In this document: positions 7,729 to 17,029 of the stretch, one piece after another
Numbering within the stretch: position 1 is the first letter of the stretch
Layout: every line of letters starts with the position of its first letter
Assembly (NCBI GenBank): GCA_036821905.1
Contig: DAISIR010000010.1
Coordinates: 34,157 to 98,156 of the forward strand
DNA length: 64,000 nucleotides
Origin: Brooklawnia sp937867175
Lineage (GTDB): Bacteria; Actinomycetota; Actinomycetes; Propionibacteriales; Propionibacteriaceae
Direction of reading: 5' to 3'
Position numbers and translations under genes: made by a program
Notes under the pieces: model-generated
Told to the model about the DNA's origin: nothing
Database searches by the model: none
Seen by the model: the letters and a program-made list of their open reading frames with translations, nothing else

Positions 7729-8739
7729 ATGACGAAGGCGCGCAGAGCATCGATGGCCGATGTGGCCCGGCTCGCCGGGGTGTCACCTCAAACGGTCTCC
7801 CGGGTCTCGCAAGGCCAGGGGTACGTCTCTGACGAGAAGCGCCAACGGGTGCAAGCCGCGATGAAGGAACTGGACTATCGCCCCAATGCGGCAGCCCGGG
7901 CCATGAAACACGGCGTCTTCAAGACCATCGGCGTCTATTACCACAGCCTGCACGATGTTGGCGGCCGGCTTGCCCTTGAGGCCATCGTAACGGCCGCCGC
8001 TGAGCACGGCTACGGCACGACCCTGGCACCGATGACCGCCTCGGGAGGCCGTCGCGGCGAACTCTCGGTGGACGCGGCCATCGTCATCGTTTTCACATCG
8101 GGCCAGGTGGCCAGCAGCCGACAGCTGCAACTGCGGGTGCCGACGGTGGTGCTGGGGCCTCCGGTGGCCCCCGGCGTCTCGTCCATCGACATCGATCAGG
8201 CGGTCGGCACTCGGGCCGCGATCGATCACCTGCTGGGTTTGGGCCACCAGAGCGTGCATCACATCGCCGGCCCCGTGTGGTCATTCCCGGCGCAACGTCG
8301 CGAGCAGACCTGGCGGGAGGCACTGGGCGAGGCGGGCCGTCGAGTGCCCGCGCCGACCAGAGGCGACTGGACGCCCAACTCCGGCTACTTGGCCGCACGC
8401 GAACTGTTGGTGGCCGAGCAGCCGAGCGCGGTCTTCGCGGCCAACGATCAGATGGCGTTGGGCGCCTTCCGGGCGATCCTGGAGGCAGGGCTTCGCGTGC
8501 CGCAGGACATCTCGCTGGTGGGCTTCGACGACATCGACGAAGCTGTTGCCTTCCCGACGCCGTTGACCACCGTCGCCCAAGACTGGGACAAGGTCGGACG
8601 CCTGGCTTTGGAGGTGGCGCTCGGCATGCTCAAGAATCGGGCACCCAAAGTGCTGACGATGCCCACCCGGTTGGTCCTGCGCGATTCCACTGGGCCGGCG
8701 CCCATCCCGGTGGAGCCGTCTCCGGCAGCACCGGCCTAG
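7729..8739 (+). CDS. LacI/GalR-family transcriptional regulator
   Basis: A 336-residue LacI-type repressor. The N-terminal helix-turn-helix (MADVARLAGVSPQTVSRV, about residues 9-26) is followed by the hinge LDYRPNAAARAMKHG, then a periplasmic-binding-protein-like effector domain with the family motif AVFAANDQMALGAFRAI and LVGFDDIDEA. It lies directly downstream of the galK/symporter locus on the symporter strand and probably senses the sugar handled there (inference). The candidate operator is at 5549-5568. The start is the first ATG, after an AGGGGGAG ribosome site. Confidence 0.9.
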   Translation: MTKARRASMADVARLAGVSPQTVSRVSQGQGYVSDEKRQRVQAAMKELDYRPNAAARAMKHGVFKTIGVYYHSLHDVGGRLALEAIVTAAAEHGYGTTLAPMTASGGRRGELSVDAAIVIVFTSGQVASSRQLQLRVPTVVLGPPVAPGVSSIDIDQAVGTRAAIDHLLGLGHQSVHHIAGPVWSFPAQRREQTWREALGEAGRRVPAPTRGDWTPNSGYLAARELLVAEQPSAVFAANDQMALGAFRAILEAGLRVPQDISLVGFDDIDEAVAFPTPLTTVAQDWDKVGRLALEVALGMLKNRAPKVLTMPTRLVLRDSTGPAPIPVEPSPAAPA

Positions 8740-8806
8740 CAGATGAGCGGCTCAGCTCGACGTCCCTCAAGACCTTCGGCGAATGAGCCCGGTTAGGATT
8801 TGGATC

Positions 8807-9421
8807 ATGAGCCGATTCCTCGAGCGCGACGCCTCTGCACTGGTGGTGGTGGACGCCCAGCAGGGCCCGGCCGCCGCCTTGGCCGGCGTGACGGCGGTAC
8901 TCGACGCCATCGCCGACCTGGTGGCCCGCGCGCGGCTGGCGGGCGTCCCGGTCGTCTGGCTGCGTCGGGTGGACGCCGAGCTGCGGCCCGGGGAACCGGG
9001 TTGGCAGTTGTGCGACCTGCTGGCGTCCGAACCCGGCGAACTGTTGATCGACCACGCCTGGGACGACGGTTTCATCGCCACCGACTTGGCCGACGCACTC
9101 GGCGGGCTGTCGGCCGGGCATCTGTGGTTGGCTGGCCTGGGCTCCGAGACCGCGGTGCTGCAGACCTACCTGGGTGCGCTGTATCGCGGTTTCGACGTCA
9201 CCCTCATCGAGGACGCCCACGCGGCCACGGATGTCGAATTCGACGGCTGCGAACTGTCGGCATCCCAGGTCGTGGCGCTGGTGAACCGCATCGTCTGGCG
9301 CGACCACGCCCCCGACGTCAGCGGCGACCTGATGGCCTGCGCCAACGTCGTCTTCAACGCCGACGAACTCGACGACCTGGCGATCATCGCCTTGGCGCAG
9401 GAAGAGACGACTGCGCAGTGA
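8807..9421 (+). CDS. Isochorismatase-fold protein lacking the catalytic cysteine
   Basis: This 204-residue protein has the cysteine-hydrolase (isochorismatase) fold: LVVVDAQQGP near the start with the catalytic-type aspartate, and GLGSETAVLQTYLGALYRGF followed by VTLIEDAHAA. In active members a cysteine sits in the (T/S)(E/D)xCV loop; here that position is alanine (SETAV), so hydrolase activity is doubtful. I chose the ATG at 8807 because a TAGGAT box lies 7 nt before it, which predicts a leaderless mRNA; an upstream in-frame ATG at 8783 lacks such a signal. It precedes lipB by 39 nt. Confidence 0.8.
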   Translation: MSRFLERDASALVVVDAQQGPAAALAGVTAVLDAIADLVARARLAGVPVVWLRRVDAELRPGEPGWQLCDLLASEPGELLIDHAWDDGFIATDLADALGGLSAGHLWLAGLGSETAVLQTYLGALYRGFDVTLIEDAHAATDVEFDGCELSASQVVALVNRIVWRDHAPDVSGDLMACANVVFNADELDDLAIIALAQEETTAQ

Positions 9422-9460
9422 TCGACCCGTTGGGAACCAGCGGCTAGCATCGAGCGCACG

Positions 9461-10132
9461 ATGACAGTTCTGGACTTCCAGCGGATCGGCCTGGATGACG
9501 ATCCGCCTGCCCTCGTCGACTATCGGTGGGCGTGGGATGAGCAGCGCCGCATCCACGCCGAGGTGGCCGCCGGCAGGCGAGCGGGCACCGTGCTGCTGCT
9601 GGAGCACGAAAGCGTCTACACCGCTGGACGCCGTACGCTGGCGCATGAGCGTCCGTTCGACGGCACACCAGTCATCGACGTCGACCGCGGCGGCAAGATC
9701 ACCTGGCACGGCCCCGGCCAACTGGTCGGCTACCCGATCATCCGGCTTCCCGCCGGGGTTTACGTGGTCGACTACGTACGACGATTGGAGGAGGCGCTGA
9801 TCCGCGCCGTCCAGGGCTACGGACTGCCCGCCAGTCGGGTGATGGGTCGCTCAGGGGTTTGGTTGCCCGCCGATGCGACGCGTCCCGAACGCAAACTGGT
9901 CGCTATCGGCATCCGGTATGCGCACGGCGCAACCCTGCACGGCTTTGCGCTGAACGTGCTGCCCAACCAGGCCGCGTTCGGACGCATCGTCCCTTGCGGC
10001 ATCGCAGATGCCGGAGTCAGCTCGCTGGCCGAGGAGTTGGCCGACCCGCCCACCGTCGCCCAGGCCGCCTGGGACGTGTTGCCGCACCTGGACGACCTGC
10101 TCGGCCGATTCGTCGCGTTCGACGCCGACTGA
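9461..10132 (+). CDS. lipB: Octanoyl-[ACP]:protein octanoyltransferase
   Basis: LipB moves the octanoyl chain from acyl carrier protein to lipoyl domains, the first step of lipoate assembly. The 223 residues hold the signature RGGKITWHGPGQLVGYP (76-92), the catalytic lysine in RKLVAIGIR (K145) and the catalytic cysteine in IVPCG (C179). A TAGCAT box lies 10 nt upstream of the ATG. lipA follows by 39 nt. The pair would lipoylate the E2 subunit encoded at 41157. Confidence 0.96.
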   Translation: MTVLDFQRIGLDDDPPALVDYRWAWDEQRRIHAEVAAGRRAGTVLLLEHESVYTAGRRTLAHERPFDGTPVIDVDRGGKITWHGPGQLVGYPIIRLPAGVYVVDYVRRLEEALIRAVQGYGLPASRVMGRSGVWLPADATRPERKLVAIGIRYAHGATLHGFALNVLPNQAAFGRIVPCGIADAGVSSLAEELADPPTVAQAAWDVLPHLDDLLGRFVAFDAD

Positions 10133-10171
10133 CCATGGTCTGCGCCGGGGTCGCCGGGTTAGGCTGCATGG

Positions 10172-11104
10172 GTGACCGCTCAACCAACTGGACGCCGGCT
10201 GCTGCGTCTCGAGGTGCGCAACTCGCAGACCCCCATCGAGGCCAAGCCGGAGTGGATCCGCACCCGGGCGGTGACCGGCCCCAACTACAACGATCTGCAG
10301 AACATCATGGTCGCCGAGGGCCTGCACACCGTCTGCCAGGAGGCGGGCTGCCCCAACATCTACGAGTGTTGGGAGGACCGCGAGGCCACCTTCCTGATCG
10401 GCGGGGACGCCTGCACCAGGCGCTGCGATTTCTGCCAGATCGAGTCGGCCAAGCCCACCCGGTACGACACCGATGAGCCGGTACGCGTCGCCCAGAGCGT
10501 GCAGAAGATGGGCCTGCGTTACGCCACCGTCACCGGCGTCTGCCGCGACGACCTGCCCGACGAGGGGGCCTGGCTCTACGCTGAGACGATCCGCCAGATC
10601 CACGACCAGAACCCTGGGGTGGGCGTCGAGATGCTGGCGCCCGACTTCTCGGGCCATCCCGAACTGATCGACCAGGTGCTGGACACCCGCCCGGAGGTCT
10701 TCGCGCACAACGTCGAGACCGTGCCGCGGATCTTCCGGCGGATCCGGCCCGGCTTTGACTACCAGCGGTCGCTGGACGTGCTCACCCGGTCTCGGGACGC
10801 CGGACTGGTCACCAAGTCGAACCTGATCCTGGGCATGGGCGAGACCCGGGCGGAGATCAGCCAGGCGCTGACCGACCTGCGCGAGGCCGGCGCCCATCTG
10901 GTCACCATCACCCAGTACCTGCGCCCGAACGTGCGGCTGCATCCGATCGAGCGCTGGGTCACCCCGCAGGAGTTCGCCGAACTGGCCGAGGAGGCGTCCG
11001 AGATCGGTTTCGAGGGCGTGCTGAGCGGGCCGCTGGTGCGTTCGTCCTACCGCGCCGGCCGGCTCTATCGGCAGGCCCTGCAGGCGTTGGGACGCAGCGT
11101 CTGA
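10172..11104 (+). CDS. lipA: Lipoyl synthase (radical SAM)
   Basis: LipA inserts two sulfurs into the octanoyl chain. The auxiliary cluster cysteines are C55, C60 and C66 (motif CQEAGCPNIYEC), and the radical-SAM cluster is C81, C85 and C88 (CTRRCDFC). The 310-residue length is normal. The start is GTG, with TAGGCT exactly 6 nt upstream, a leaderless arrangement that gives lipA its own promoter despite lying just after lipB. The C-terminal SGPLVRSSYRAG segment is also typical. Confidence 0.97.
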   Translation: MTAQPTGRRLLRLEVRNSQTPIEAKPEWIRTRAVTGPNYNDLQNIMVAEGLHTVCQEAGCPNIYECWEDREATFLIGGDACTRRCDFCQIESAKPTRYDTDEPVRVAQSVQKMGLRYATVTGVCRDDLPDEGAWLYAETIRQIHDQNPGVGVEMLAPDFSGHPELIDQVLDTRPEVFAHNVETVPRIFRRIRPGFDYQRSLDVLTRSRDAGLVTKSNLILGMGETRAEISQALTDLREAGAHLVTITQYLRPNVRLHPIERWVTPQEFAELAEEASEIGFEGVLSGPLVRSSYRAGRLYRQALQALGRSV

Positions 11105-11146
11105 GCTTGTGAGCAGGCCCTGACTTCCCTGACGCGGGATGGACGC

Positions 11147-11956
11147 TCACAGCCGGGTGCGGATCCAGTCCAGGTCGGCGATGTGGTCGGCGACCCCACC
11201 GGGAGTCTCGATGATCACCGGAGCCGCGGCGTCCCGGATCACCTGCATAATGAACTCGGGATCGGCCTGGCCCTTCCCGAGGTTCGCATGCCGGTCGGCG
11301 CCGGAACCGGCGGCGTCCCGCGAATCATTGACGTGCACCAGGTCGATGCGTCCGGTGATCGCCTTGATCCGGCCGACCAGATCGTCCAGGTCCTCACCCG
11401 ATGCATGGGCATGGCAGGTGTCCAGGCAGAAACCGACGTGATCGAACCCGGACGCCTGACTGATTGCCTCCCACAGCCGGGCGATGGCATCAACCCGCCG
11501 GGCCATGGCGTGGGCGCCACCGGCGGTGTTCTCGATCAGCAGTGGGCAGTCCATACGCAGCCCGTCGATCGCCTTGAACCAGTTCTCGAAGCCCACTGCC
11601 GGGTCATCTTCGGCCGTGACATGCCCGCCGTGCACGATCAAGCCCCGCGCGCCGATCTCGGCCGCTGCGCTCAAGTGCTGTTGCAGCAGTTTGCGGCTGG
11701 GGATGCGAATGCGGTTGTTCGTAGACGCCACGTTCATCACGTAGGGGGCGTGCACATAGACGCCGATGCCAGCCTGCTCGGCGGCGTCCTTCAGCCCGGC
11801 CGCACCCCCTGGGTAGAGCACCTTTGGGCCCTTCCAGCTCTGCAGCTCACCCAGTGAATGCTGGACGATCCGCACCCCACGTGCCTGGGCCTCGGCGATC
11901 GGGTCGGACTGGTCGACATTGGCGCCCAACTCGAGGGGGCTTGCCTGGCTGGTCAT
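11147..11956 (-). CDS. nfo: Deoxyribonuclease IV (AP endonuclease family 2)
   Basis: Predicted to cut DNA at abasic sites in base excision repair. The 269-residue TIM barrel keeps the metal ligands expected of the family: His in VHAPY, His in VHGGH, Glu in IENTAGG, Asp/His in CLDTCHAHASG, His in VHVNDS, the DRHANLGKG loop and Glu in IETPGG. The ATG at 11956 has TACTGT 6 nt upstream, so the mRNA is probably leaderless. A much longer upstream reading frame exists, but its low-complexity extension is antisense to another gene and is not coding. Confidence 0.92.
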   Translation of the reverse strand: MTSQASPLELGANVDQSDPIAEAQARGVRIVQHSLGELQSWKGPKVLYPGGAAGLKDAAEQAGIGVYVHAPYVMNVASTNNRIRIPSRKLLQQHLSAAAEIGARGLIVHGGHVTAEDDPAVGFENWFKAIDGLRMDCPLLIENTAGGAHAMARRVDAIARLWEAISQASGFDHVGFCLDTCHAHASGEDLDDLVGRIKAITGRIDLVHVNDSRDAAGSGADRHANLGKGQADPEFIMQVIRDAAAPVIIETPGGVADHIADLDWIRTRL

Positions 11957-12043
11957 GGCCCAACAGTAGGTGAACCGGCCGGCGGCCGGCCGCGCCGCCT
12001 GGCGTCGCCAGGCACCGCGCCCGCCCCGTGACAGACTGGGCGG

Positions 12044-12694
12044 GTGATTTGGTGGGACGTCGCAGCGGACTACCTGGTGGCCTTGTTCCGAACTGCCAGG
12101 CAGGCGCTGGGCGCCAACCCCGATGCCTTGCAGCAGGCCGCCGGGTTCGGCTGGGCGGTACCGATCGGGATCGCGATCGTGGCCGGTGCCTCCATGATGA
12201 CCGGCCAGTCGCTGGTGCTGGCGATCAACCGGGTGCCGCGCCGCCGCGGCGTCCTGACGGTGGCCGCCGCCGGGCTGGGGTCGGTGGCGGTGGCGGGGTT
12301 GGAGGCCGTGCTGGTCTGGGGCCTGGCCCGGCTGATCGTCGGTGAATCCCGGCCGATCACCGAACTGCTGCCCGCCGTGCTGGTGGGGTTCGCGCCCTAC
12401 TGGCTGGGCTTTTTGGTGCTGCTGCCCTATACCGGGCCTGGTATCGCGCGGGTCCTGCAGATCTGGCATGTGATTGCCCTGTGGACGCTGCTGACCCCGG
12501 TGCTGGGCACCGATCGCGGCACGGCCCTGCTGGTTACCGCCGGGGCGTGGTTGGCCACCGTGGCGGTCGATTTCGTCGCCGAGCATTCGCCGTTGCGGTT
12601 GCGCGAACGACTGTTCCGGCTGCTCACCGGGTCGAAGGCGACCACCTCACGCGATCTGATGGCTGCGGCGTCCTCACCGGTGGTGCCGCAGTGA
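12044..12694 (+). CDS. Polytopic membrane protein of unknown function
   Basis: A 216-residue protein with about five hydrophobic segments (residues 37-57, 73-100, 106-130, 138-150 and 160-180) and a short positively charged C-terminus. No motif identifies a family, although the layout recalls Yip1-type membrane proteins. The start is GTG (GTG ATT TGG TGG), placed 6 nt after a CAGACT box, which suggests a leaderless transcript. Its stop overlaps the next gene's GTG start by 4 nt, so both proteins are probably made together. Confidence 0.75.
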   Translation: MIWWDVAADYLVALFRTARQALGANPDALQQAAGFGWAVPIGIAIVAGASMMTGQSLVLAINRVPRRRGVLTVAAAGLGSVAVAGLEAVLVWGLARLIVGESRPITELLPAVLVGFAPYWLGFLVLLPYTGPGIARVLQIWHVIALWTLLTPVLGTDRGTALLVTAGAWLATVAVDFVAEHSPLRLRERLFRLLTGSKATTSRDLMAAASSPVVPQ

Positions 12695-13695
12695 TCGGCC
12701 AAGTCGTGGTCTGGATCGTCATCGCACTGGTGATCGCTGGCCTGGTGGCGCCCAACGAGGCGCTCACCTGGTGGCGTCGCGGGCAGCAGGGGCGCCGCGG
12801 GGTCGAGTGGCCCAGCCTGGCGGAGGCCTTCGCGCTGCCCGGCGGCGAACCCGGCGAAGTGCCCGCCCAGCTGCCTGCCGAGACCGATCACTACCTGGTC
12901 TACCTGTCGGGGATCGGCATCAGCGGCCCCGAGCAGCTGCCGGTCTTCGAGACCCCCATGGTGGAGCGGCTGGCCGAGCGGGTCGGGCGCACCACCGTGA
13001 TCTGGGACATCTACCCCTATTCGCCGGCCAACACCGCGCTGACCCAAGGACGCCGGCTGAGCCGCCTGTGGCGTCGGCTGGTTGCCTGGAAGTCCGAACA
13101 GCGGCTGGGTGCGGTGGCCTTCCTGATCAACCTGCGCAACGCGTTCCAGGTCCTCGTCAGCGTCGACCGACGCTATGGCCCGGTCTTCAACTGGGCGATC
13201 GCCCAGCAGATCGCGGCGGCCCTGCTGCGCCACGGCTACGTGCCGCAGCACCGCAAGCCGGTCACCCTGCTCGGTTGGAGCGGCGGAGCCCAGATCGCCG
13301 CCGGTGCGGCCTGGTACCTGTCGGTGCTGGGCATGGACGTGCGGGTGATCTCGATGGCCGGGCTGCTCGGCTCGGATCCGGGGCTGGACCGGGCGCGACA
13401 GATCTGGCACCTGCACGGGGACGACGACTTGGTGGTCGGGTTGGGCGTCGTGCTGGCGCCACGGCGCTGGCCGATCTTCGCCAACTCCGAGTGGAACCGT
13501 GCCCGCCGCGAGGGACGCCTGCAGTTCGTCAGCCTGGGCCCGCTCAAGCACACCGGCAAGGGTGGCTACTTCGCCGCCGGCCCGCTGCTGCCCGACGGCC
13601 GGGAGCCGCGCCAGGCGACCGCCGACCACATCGTCCAAGTGCTGGTGGACGCGGGCCTGGCGTCCGACAACTTCGCTGTGCAGCCCGAGATCTGA
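12691..13695 (+). CDS. Membrane-anchored alpha/beta-hydrolase-like protein
   Basis: This 334-residue protein starts with one hydrophobic anchor (VVVWIVIALVIAGLV). The soluble part contains LLGWSGGAQIAAGAAWYL, a G-x-S-x-G nucleophile elbow typical of alpha/beta hydrolases, followed by a strand reading DVRVISMAGLL and a late HTGKGGYF segment. Substrate unknown. The start overlaps the stop of the preceding membrane protein (GTGA), so translation is coupled. A short GGTGC/GCACC hairpin follows the stop before the convergent DUF885 gene. Confidence 0.7.
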   Translation: MIGQVVVWIVIALVIAGLVAPNEALTWWRRGQQGRRGVEWPSLAEAFALPGGEPGEVPAQLPAETDHYLVYLSGIGISGPEQLPVFETPMVERLAERVGRTTVIWDIYPYSPANTALTQGRRLSRLWRRLVAWKSEQRLGAVAFLINLRNAFQVLVSVDRRYGPVFNWAIAQQIAAALLRHGYVPQHRKPVTLLGWSGGAQIAAGAAWYLSVLGMDVRVISMAGLLGSDPGLDRARQIWHLHGDDDLVVGLGVVLAPRRWPIFANSEWNRARREGRLQFVSLGPLKHTGKGGYFAAGPLLPDGREPRQATADHIVQVLVDAGLASDNFAVQPEI

Positions 13696-13732
13696 CGGTG
13701 CAGGCGGGCACCGAAGCGACCGCCGGCCGTGC

Positions 13733-15412
13733 TCACCGGTCGGCGAAGGCGGCGAGCACAGCGTCCCGCAGCGCGTCCAGGCCCATCGTCCCCAGCGACA
13801 GTGCCACGGAGTGGAACTCGGCGAGATCGAAGGCATCCCCGAGCCGGGTGCGGACCTGCTCGCGCAGGTCCAGCCAGCACTGCTCGCCGAGGCGGTAGCT
13901 GGGGGCCTGGCCGGGCCAGCCGTGGTAGCGCAGCACCTCGAACCGGGCGTTGGCAGCGGGCATTGAGACGTGGGCGTTGAAATAGCGCCAGGCCTTGTCG
14001 AACGTCCAGTGCCCGCCACCCAGCGATTCGGGGGCGGGCAGCCCACAGTGGACGCCCAGGTCGATCACGACCCGGACCGCTCGCAGTGACTGGGAATCCA
14101 GCAGCCCCAGTTGCATCCCGGGATTTTCGAGGAAGCCCAGTTCGGCCATCAGCCGTTCGGCGTACAACGCCCAGCCCTCGCCGTGGCCCGAGACCCAGAG
14201 CCCGTGGCGGCGCCACTGGTTCAGCTCAGGGTTCGCCAGCGCCAGGGCGTGCTGCAGGTGATGGCCGGGCGCCCCCTCGTGGTAGACCGTGGTCAGCTCA
14301 CGCCAAGTGGTGAACTCGTTCACCCCGTCGGGCACCGACCACCACATGCGTCCCGGTCGGGTGAAGTCGTCGCTGGGCGGGGTGTAGTAGATGCCACCGT
14401 CATGGGTGTCGGCGATGCGGCACTCGATCCGGCGCAGCGGTTCGGGGATCACGAAATGCCCGCCGGCGACCAGGCCGGCGATCGCATCGTCGGCGCGGTG
14501 CTGCATCCACTCACACAAGGCCGCGGTGCCCCTCAGTTGATAGGCCGGGTCGGCGTCCAACGCGGCTTGGGCTTGCCCGATCGTGCCGCCGGGGACGATC
14601 TGGTCGGCCGTCTCGGCCATTCGGGCCTGCACCTTGGCCACCTCGTCCAGCCCCCAGGCGTAGGTCTGGTCGATGTCGATGCTGGTGCCCAGGAAACCCC
14701 GGGACGCCAGCAGGTAGCGTTCGCGTCCCACCGCGTCGACCTCGCTGGCCTGGGGCAGCAATTCGGCCGCGATGCGGTCGGCCACCGCCCAGAACGCGGC
14801 CTTGGCCACCGCCAGGCCGGCCGTCAGGTCGGCTGTCAGGCTGGCCGGACGCGCACCGGCTGCGTCCCCCAAGACGTCGAAGTAGCCACCGGCGCCAGCC
14901 CAGCTGCGGCACTGTTCAGCCAGCAACTCCGCTTGCCGGCGAGCCGGCGGCAGTCCGGCGCCGACCGCGGCCTGCTGGGAGCCGAACCAGCCGTCGATCG
15001 CTGCGGGCACGGCCTGCAGCCGGCGGGCGATCATCGCCCAGTCATCGTCACCGGACTGCGGCATCAGGTCGTAGACCTCGCGGATCGAGTGTAGGTCGCT
15101 GGCGATGCCGTTCACCGACAGCAAGTCGGCGCCCATCTCACGGGTCTCCAGTTCCAGCCCGAGCCGCTCGTCCAGCAGCGCCAGGGTGATGCGGTCCACC
15201 TCGTCGCGCGGGGTCAGTGCCCTCGCCTCGGTCAACGTCCGGCGGGCCAGGTCAGTGAACCCAGCCCGCCCGTCGGGGGAGAAGTCGTCGTAACTGTCCT
15301 GGCCGGCGTCCAGGCCCAGGTAGGTCGCGAGCACCGGACTGAGTTCCACCGCGGCGGCGAGGTGGCGCTCGGCCAAGGCGTCCACCGCGGTCGGGATTCG
15401 GGATTCGGGCAT
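13733..15412 (-). CDS. DUF885 family metallopeptidase-like protein
   Basis: A 559-residue DUF885 protein. The signature HEGAPGHHLQHA (about residue 379), with a HExxxxH-like metal site, and a later glutamate in GHGEGWALYAERLM match the family, which is distantly related to zinc peptidases. No signal peptide is visible, so it is probably cytoplasmic; the substrate is unknown. The ATG has TAGGGT 6 nt upstream, a leaderless promoter. It is divergent from the beta-eliminating lyase and convergent with the hydrolase-like gene. Confidence 0.85.
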   Translation of the reverse strand: MPESRIPTAVDALAERHLAAAVELSPVLATYLGLDAGQDSYDDFSPDGRAGFTDLARRTLTEARALTPRDEVDRITLALLDERLGLELETREMGADLLSVNGIASDLHSIREVYDLMPQSGDDDWAMIARRLQAVPAAIDGWFGSQQAAVGAGLPPARRQAELLAEQCRSWAGAGGYFDVLGDAAGARPASLTADLTAGLAVAKAAFWAVADRIAAELLPQASEVDAVGRERYLLASRGFLGTSIDIDQTYAWGLDEVAKVQARMAETADQIVPGGTIGQAQAALDADPAYQLRGTAALCEWMQHRADDAIAGLVAGGHFVIPEPLRRIECRIADTHDGGIYYTPPSDDFTRPGRMWWSVPDGVNEFTTWRELTTVYHEGAPGHHLQHALALANPELNQWRRHGLWVSGHGEGWALYAERLMAELGFLENPGMQLGLLDSQSLRAVRVVIDLGVHCGLPAPESLGGGHWTFDKAWRYFNAHVSMPAANARFEVLRYHGWPGQAPSYRLGEQCWLDLREQVRTRLGDAFDLAEFHSVALSLGTMGLDALRDAVLAAFADR

Positions 15413-15449
15413 GGGGCAACCCTAACCATCAGGCCAGGTCTCGCAGACC

Positions 15450-15475
15450 GGCCCGGACGAACCTGCGTCCGGGCC
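15450..15475. promoter_or_regulatory. Hairpin/palindrome between the DUF885 gene and the lyase
   Basis: A perfect 10-bp inverted repeat (GGCCCGGACG / CGTCCGGGCC) with a 6-nt loop lies about 25 nt upstream of the DUF885 -10 box and 47 nt upstream of the lyase ATG. It could be an operator covering the DUF885 promoter or a leader hairpin of the lyase mRNA; the sequence alone does not decide. Confidence 0.4.
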
Positions 15476-15522
15476 TCGTGGAAAGATGAACCCGGCCACC
15501 CAAGTCAATGGAGGAAGAGTCG

Positions 15523-16971
15523 ATGTCGAAGGTGACGTTCTACCGCGGCCAGCAATTGCCGCTCGAGATGCACAAGGTGCGCATCATCCAGAAGCTGACC
15601 CTGCTGCCGATCGAGCAGCGTCTGGCTGCCATGGAGCAGGCCGGGCACAACACGTTCCTGCTGCAGAACGTCGATGTCTTCCTCGACATGCTGACCGACT
15701 CCGGCGTCAACGCGATGAGCCAGGACCAGCAAGCCGCGATGTTCACCGCCGACGACGCCTACGCCGGCTCGGCCACCTTCACCAGACTGCACAACAAGGT
15801 GGTCGAACTTTTCGGCATGCCGTGGTTCCTGCCCACCCACCAAGGACGCGCCGCCGAGAACATCTTGTCGCGCGCATTGATCCGCCCGGGCACCGCGGTG
15901 CCGATGAACTACCACTTCACCACCTCGAAGGCCCATGTGGTCGAGAACGGCGGCGAGGTGATCGAGATGATCCCACCCGAAGGCCTGGCCGTCACCAGCA
16001 CCAACCCGTTCAAGGGCAACTTCGACGTGCCCCGGCTGCGCACCTACCTCGCCGAACACGGGCCCGAGGCGGTCAGCTTCGTCCGCATGGAGGCCGGCAC
16101 CAACCTGATCGGCGGCCAGCCGTTCTCACTGGCCAACCAGCGCGAGGTCTACGCGGTCTGCCGTGAGTACGCGATCCCGCTGGTGCTGGACGCCTCACTG
16201 CTTGCCGACAACCTCTACTTCATGAAGGTCCGCGAAGCCCAATGCGCCGAGATGTCGATCCCCGAGATCACCCAGGCGATGGCCGAGGCCTGCGACATCT
16301 TGTACTTCTCGGCCCGCAAGCTGGGGTTCGGACGCGGTGGCGGCATCTGCATCCGCGACGAAGAGATTTACAAGCGGATGCGTGGCCTGGTGCCGTTGTA
16401 TGAGGGCTTCTTGACCTATGGCGGCATGTCGGTGCGCGAGATGGAGGCCATCACCGTCGGCCTGGACGAGACCATGGACGAGGACATGATCAACCAGGGT
16501 CCGTTGTTCATCGACTACATGGTCACCGAACTCGACCGCCGCAACATCCCGGTGATCACCCCACCCGGCGGACTGGGTGCCCACCTGGACGCGTTGCGTT
16601 TCCTCGATCACGTGCCGCAGACCAAGTACCCGGCGGCAGCGCTGGCGTCCGCCCTGTTCGTGGCGTCGGGGGTGCGGGGGATGGAGCGCGGTACCATGTC
16701 GGAGGCCCGCGACGCCAGCGGCATCGAACCGCTGGCGCACATGGAACTGGTCCGGCTCGCCCTGCCCCGAAGGGTCTTCACCTTGTCGCAGGTCAACTAC
16801 GCGATCGACCGGATCGACTGGCTCTACCAGCAGCGACGGCTGATCGGCGGCATGACGTGGGTGGAGGAGCCCGAGATCCTGCGCTTCTTCTACGGACGTC
16901 TGGCCCCGATCACCGACTGGCCGTCGCAGCTGGTCAGCCGCTTCCGCGCCGACTTCGGCGACAGCCTCTGA
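15523..16971 (+). CDS. Tyrosine phenol-lyase/tryptophanase-family lyase
   Basis: A 482-residue PLP enzyme of the beta-eliminating lyase family, which splits tyrosine or tryptophan into phenol or indole plus pyruvate and ammonia. The PLP lysine should be about K266 in FSARKLGFGRGGG; classical enzymes read S(A/G)KKD there. The C-terminal part GVRGMERGTMSEAR and LRFFYGRL resembles tyrosine phenol-lyase (MERG, RFF) more than tryptophanase (VEIG, RHF), from memory of the families. I prefer the ATG at 15523, 7 nt after GGAGGA, over the ATG at 15508. It converges on an amino-acid symporter gene; no tnaC-like leader is visible. Confidence 0.85.
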   Translation: MSKVTFYRGQQLPLEMHKVRIIQKLTLLPIEQRLAAMEQAGHNTFLLQNVDVFLDMLTDSGVNAMSQDQQAAMFTADDAYAGSATFTRLHNKVVELFGMPWFLPTHQGRAAENILSRALIRPGTAVPMNYHFTTSKAHVVENGGEVIEMIPPEGLAVTSTNPFKGNFDVPRLRTYLAEHGPEAVSFVRMEAGTNLIGGQPFSLANQREVYAVCREYAIPLVLDASLLADNLYFMKVREAQCAEMSIPEITQAMAEACDILYFSARKLGFGRGGGICIRDEEIYKRMRGLVPLYEGFLTYGGMSVREMEAITVGLDETMDEDMINQGPLFIDYMVTELDRRNIPVITPPGGLGAHLDALRFLDHVPQTKYPAAALASALFVASGVRGMERGTMSEARDASGIEPLAHMELVRLALPRRVFTLSQVNYAIDRIDWLYQQRRLIGGMTWVEEPEILRFFYGRLAPITDWPSQLVSRFRADFGDSL

Positions 16972-16979
16972 GCTCGCTG

Positions 16980-17019
16980 GCGGCCCGGGACCCGGCCGTT
17001 CAGCGGGGGCACGGGCCGC
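16980..17019. terminator. Possible bidirectional terminator between the lyase and agcS-type genes
   Basis: GCGGCCCG (16980-16987) pairs with CGGGCCGC (17012-17019) across a 24-nt loop, in the 58-nt gap between two convergent genes. There is no T-run and the loop is long, so support is moderate. Confidence 0.4.
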
Positions 17020-17029
17020 ACCTGCGGAC

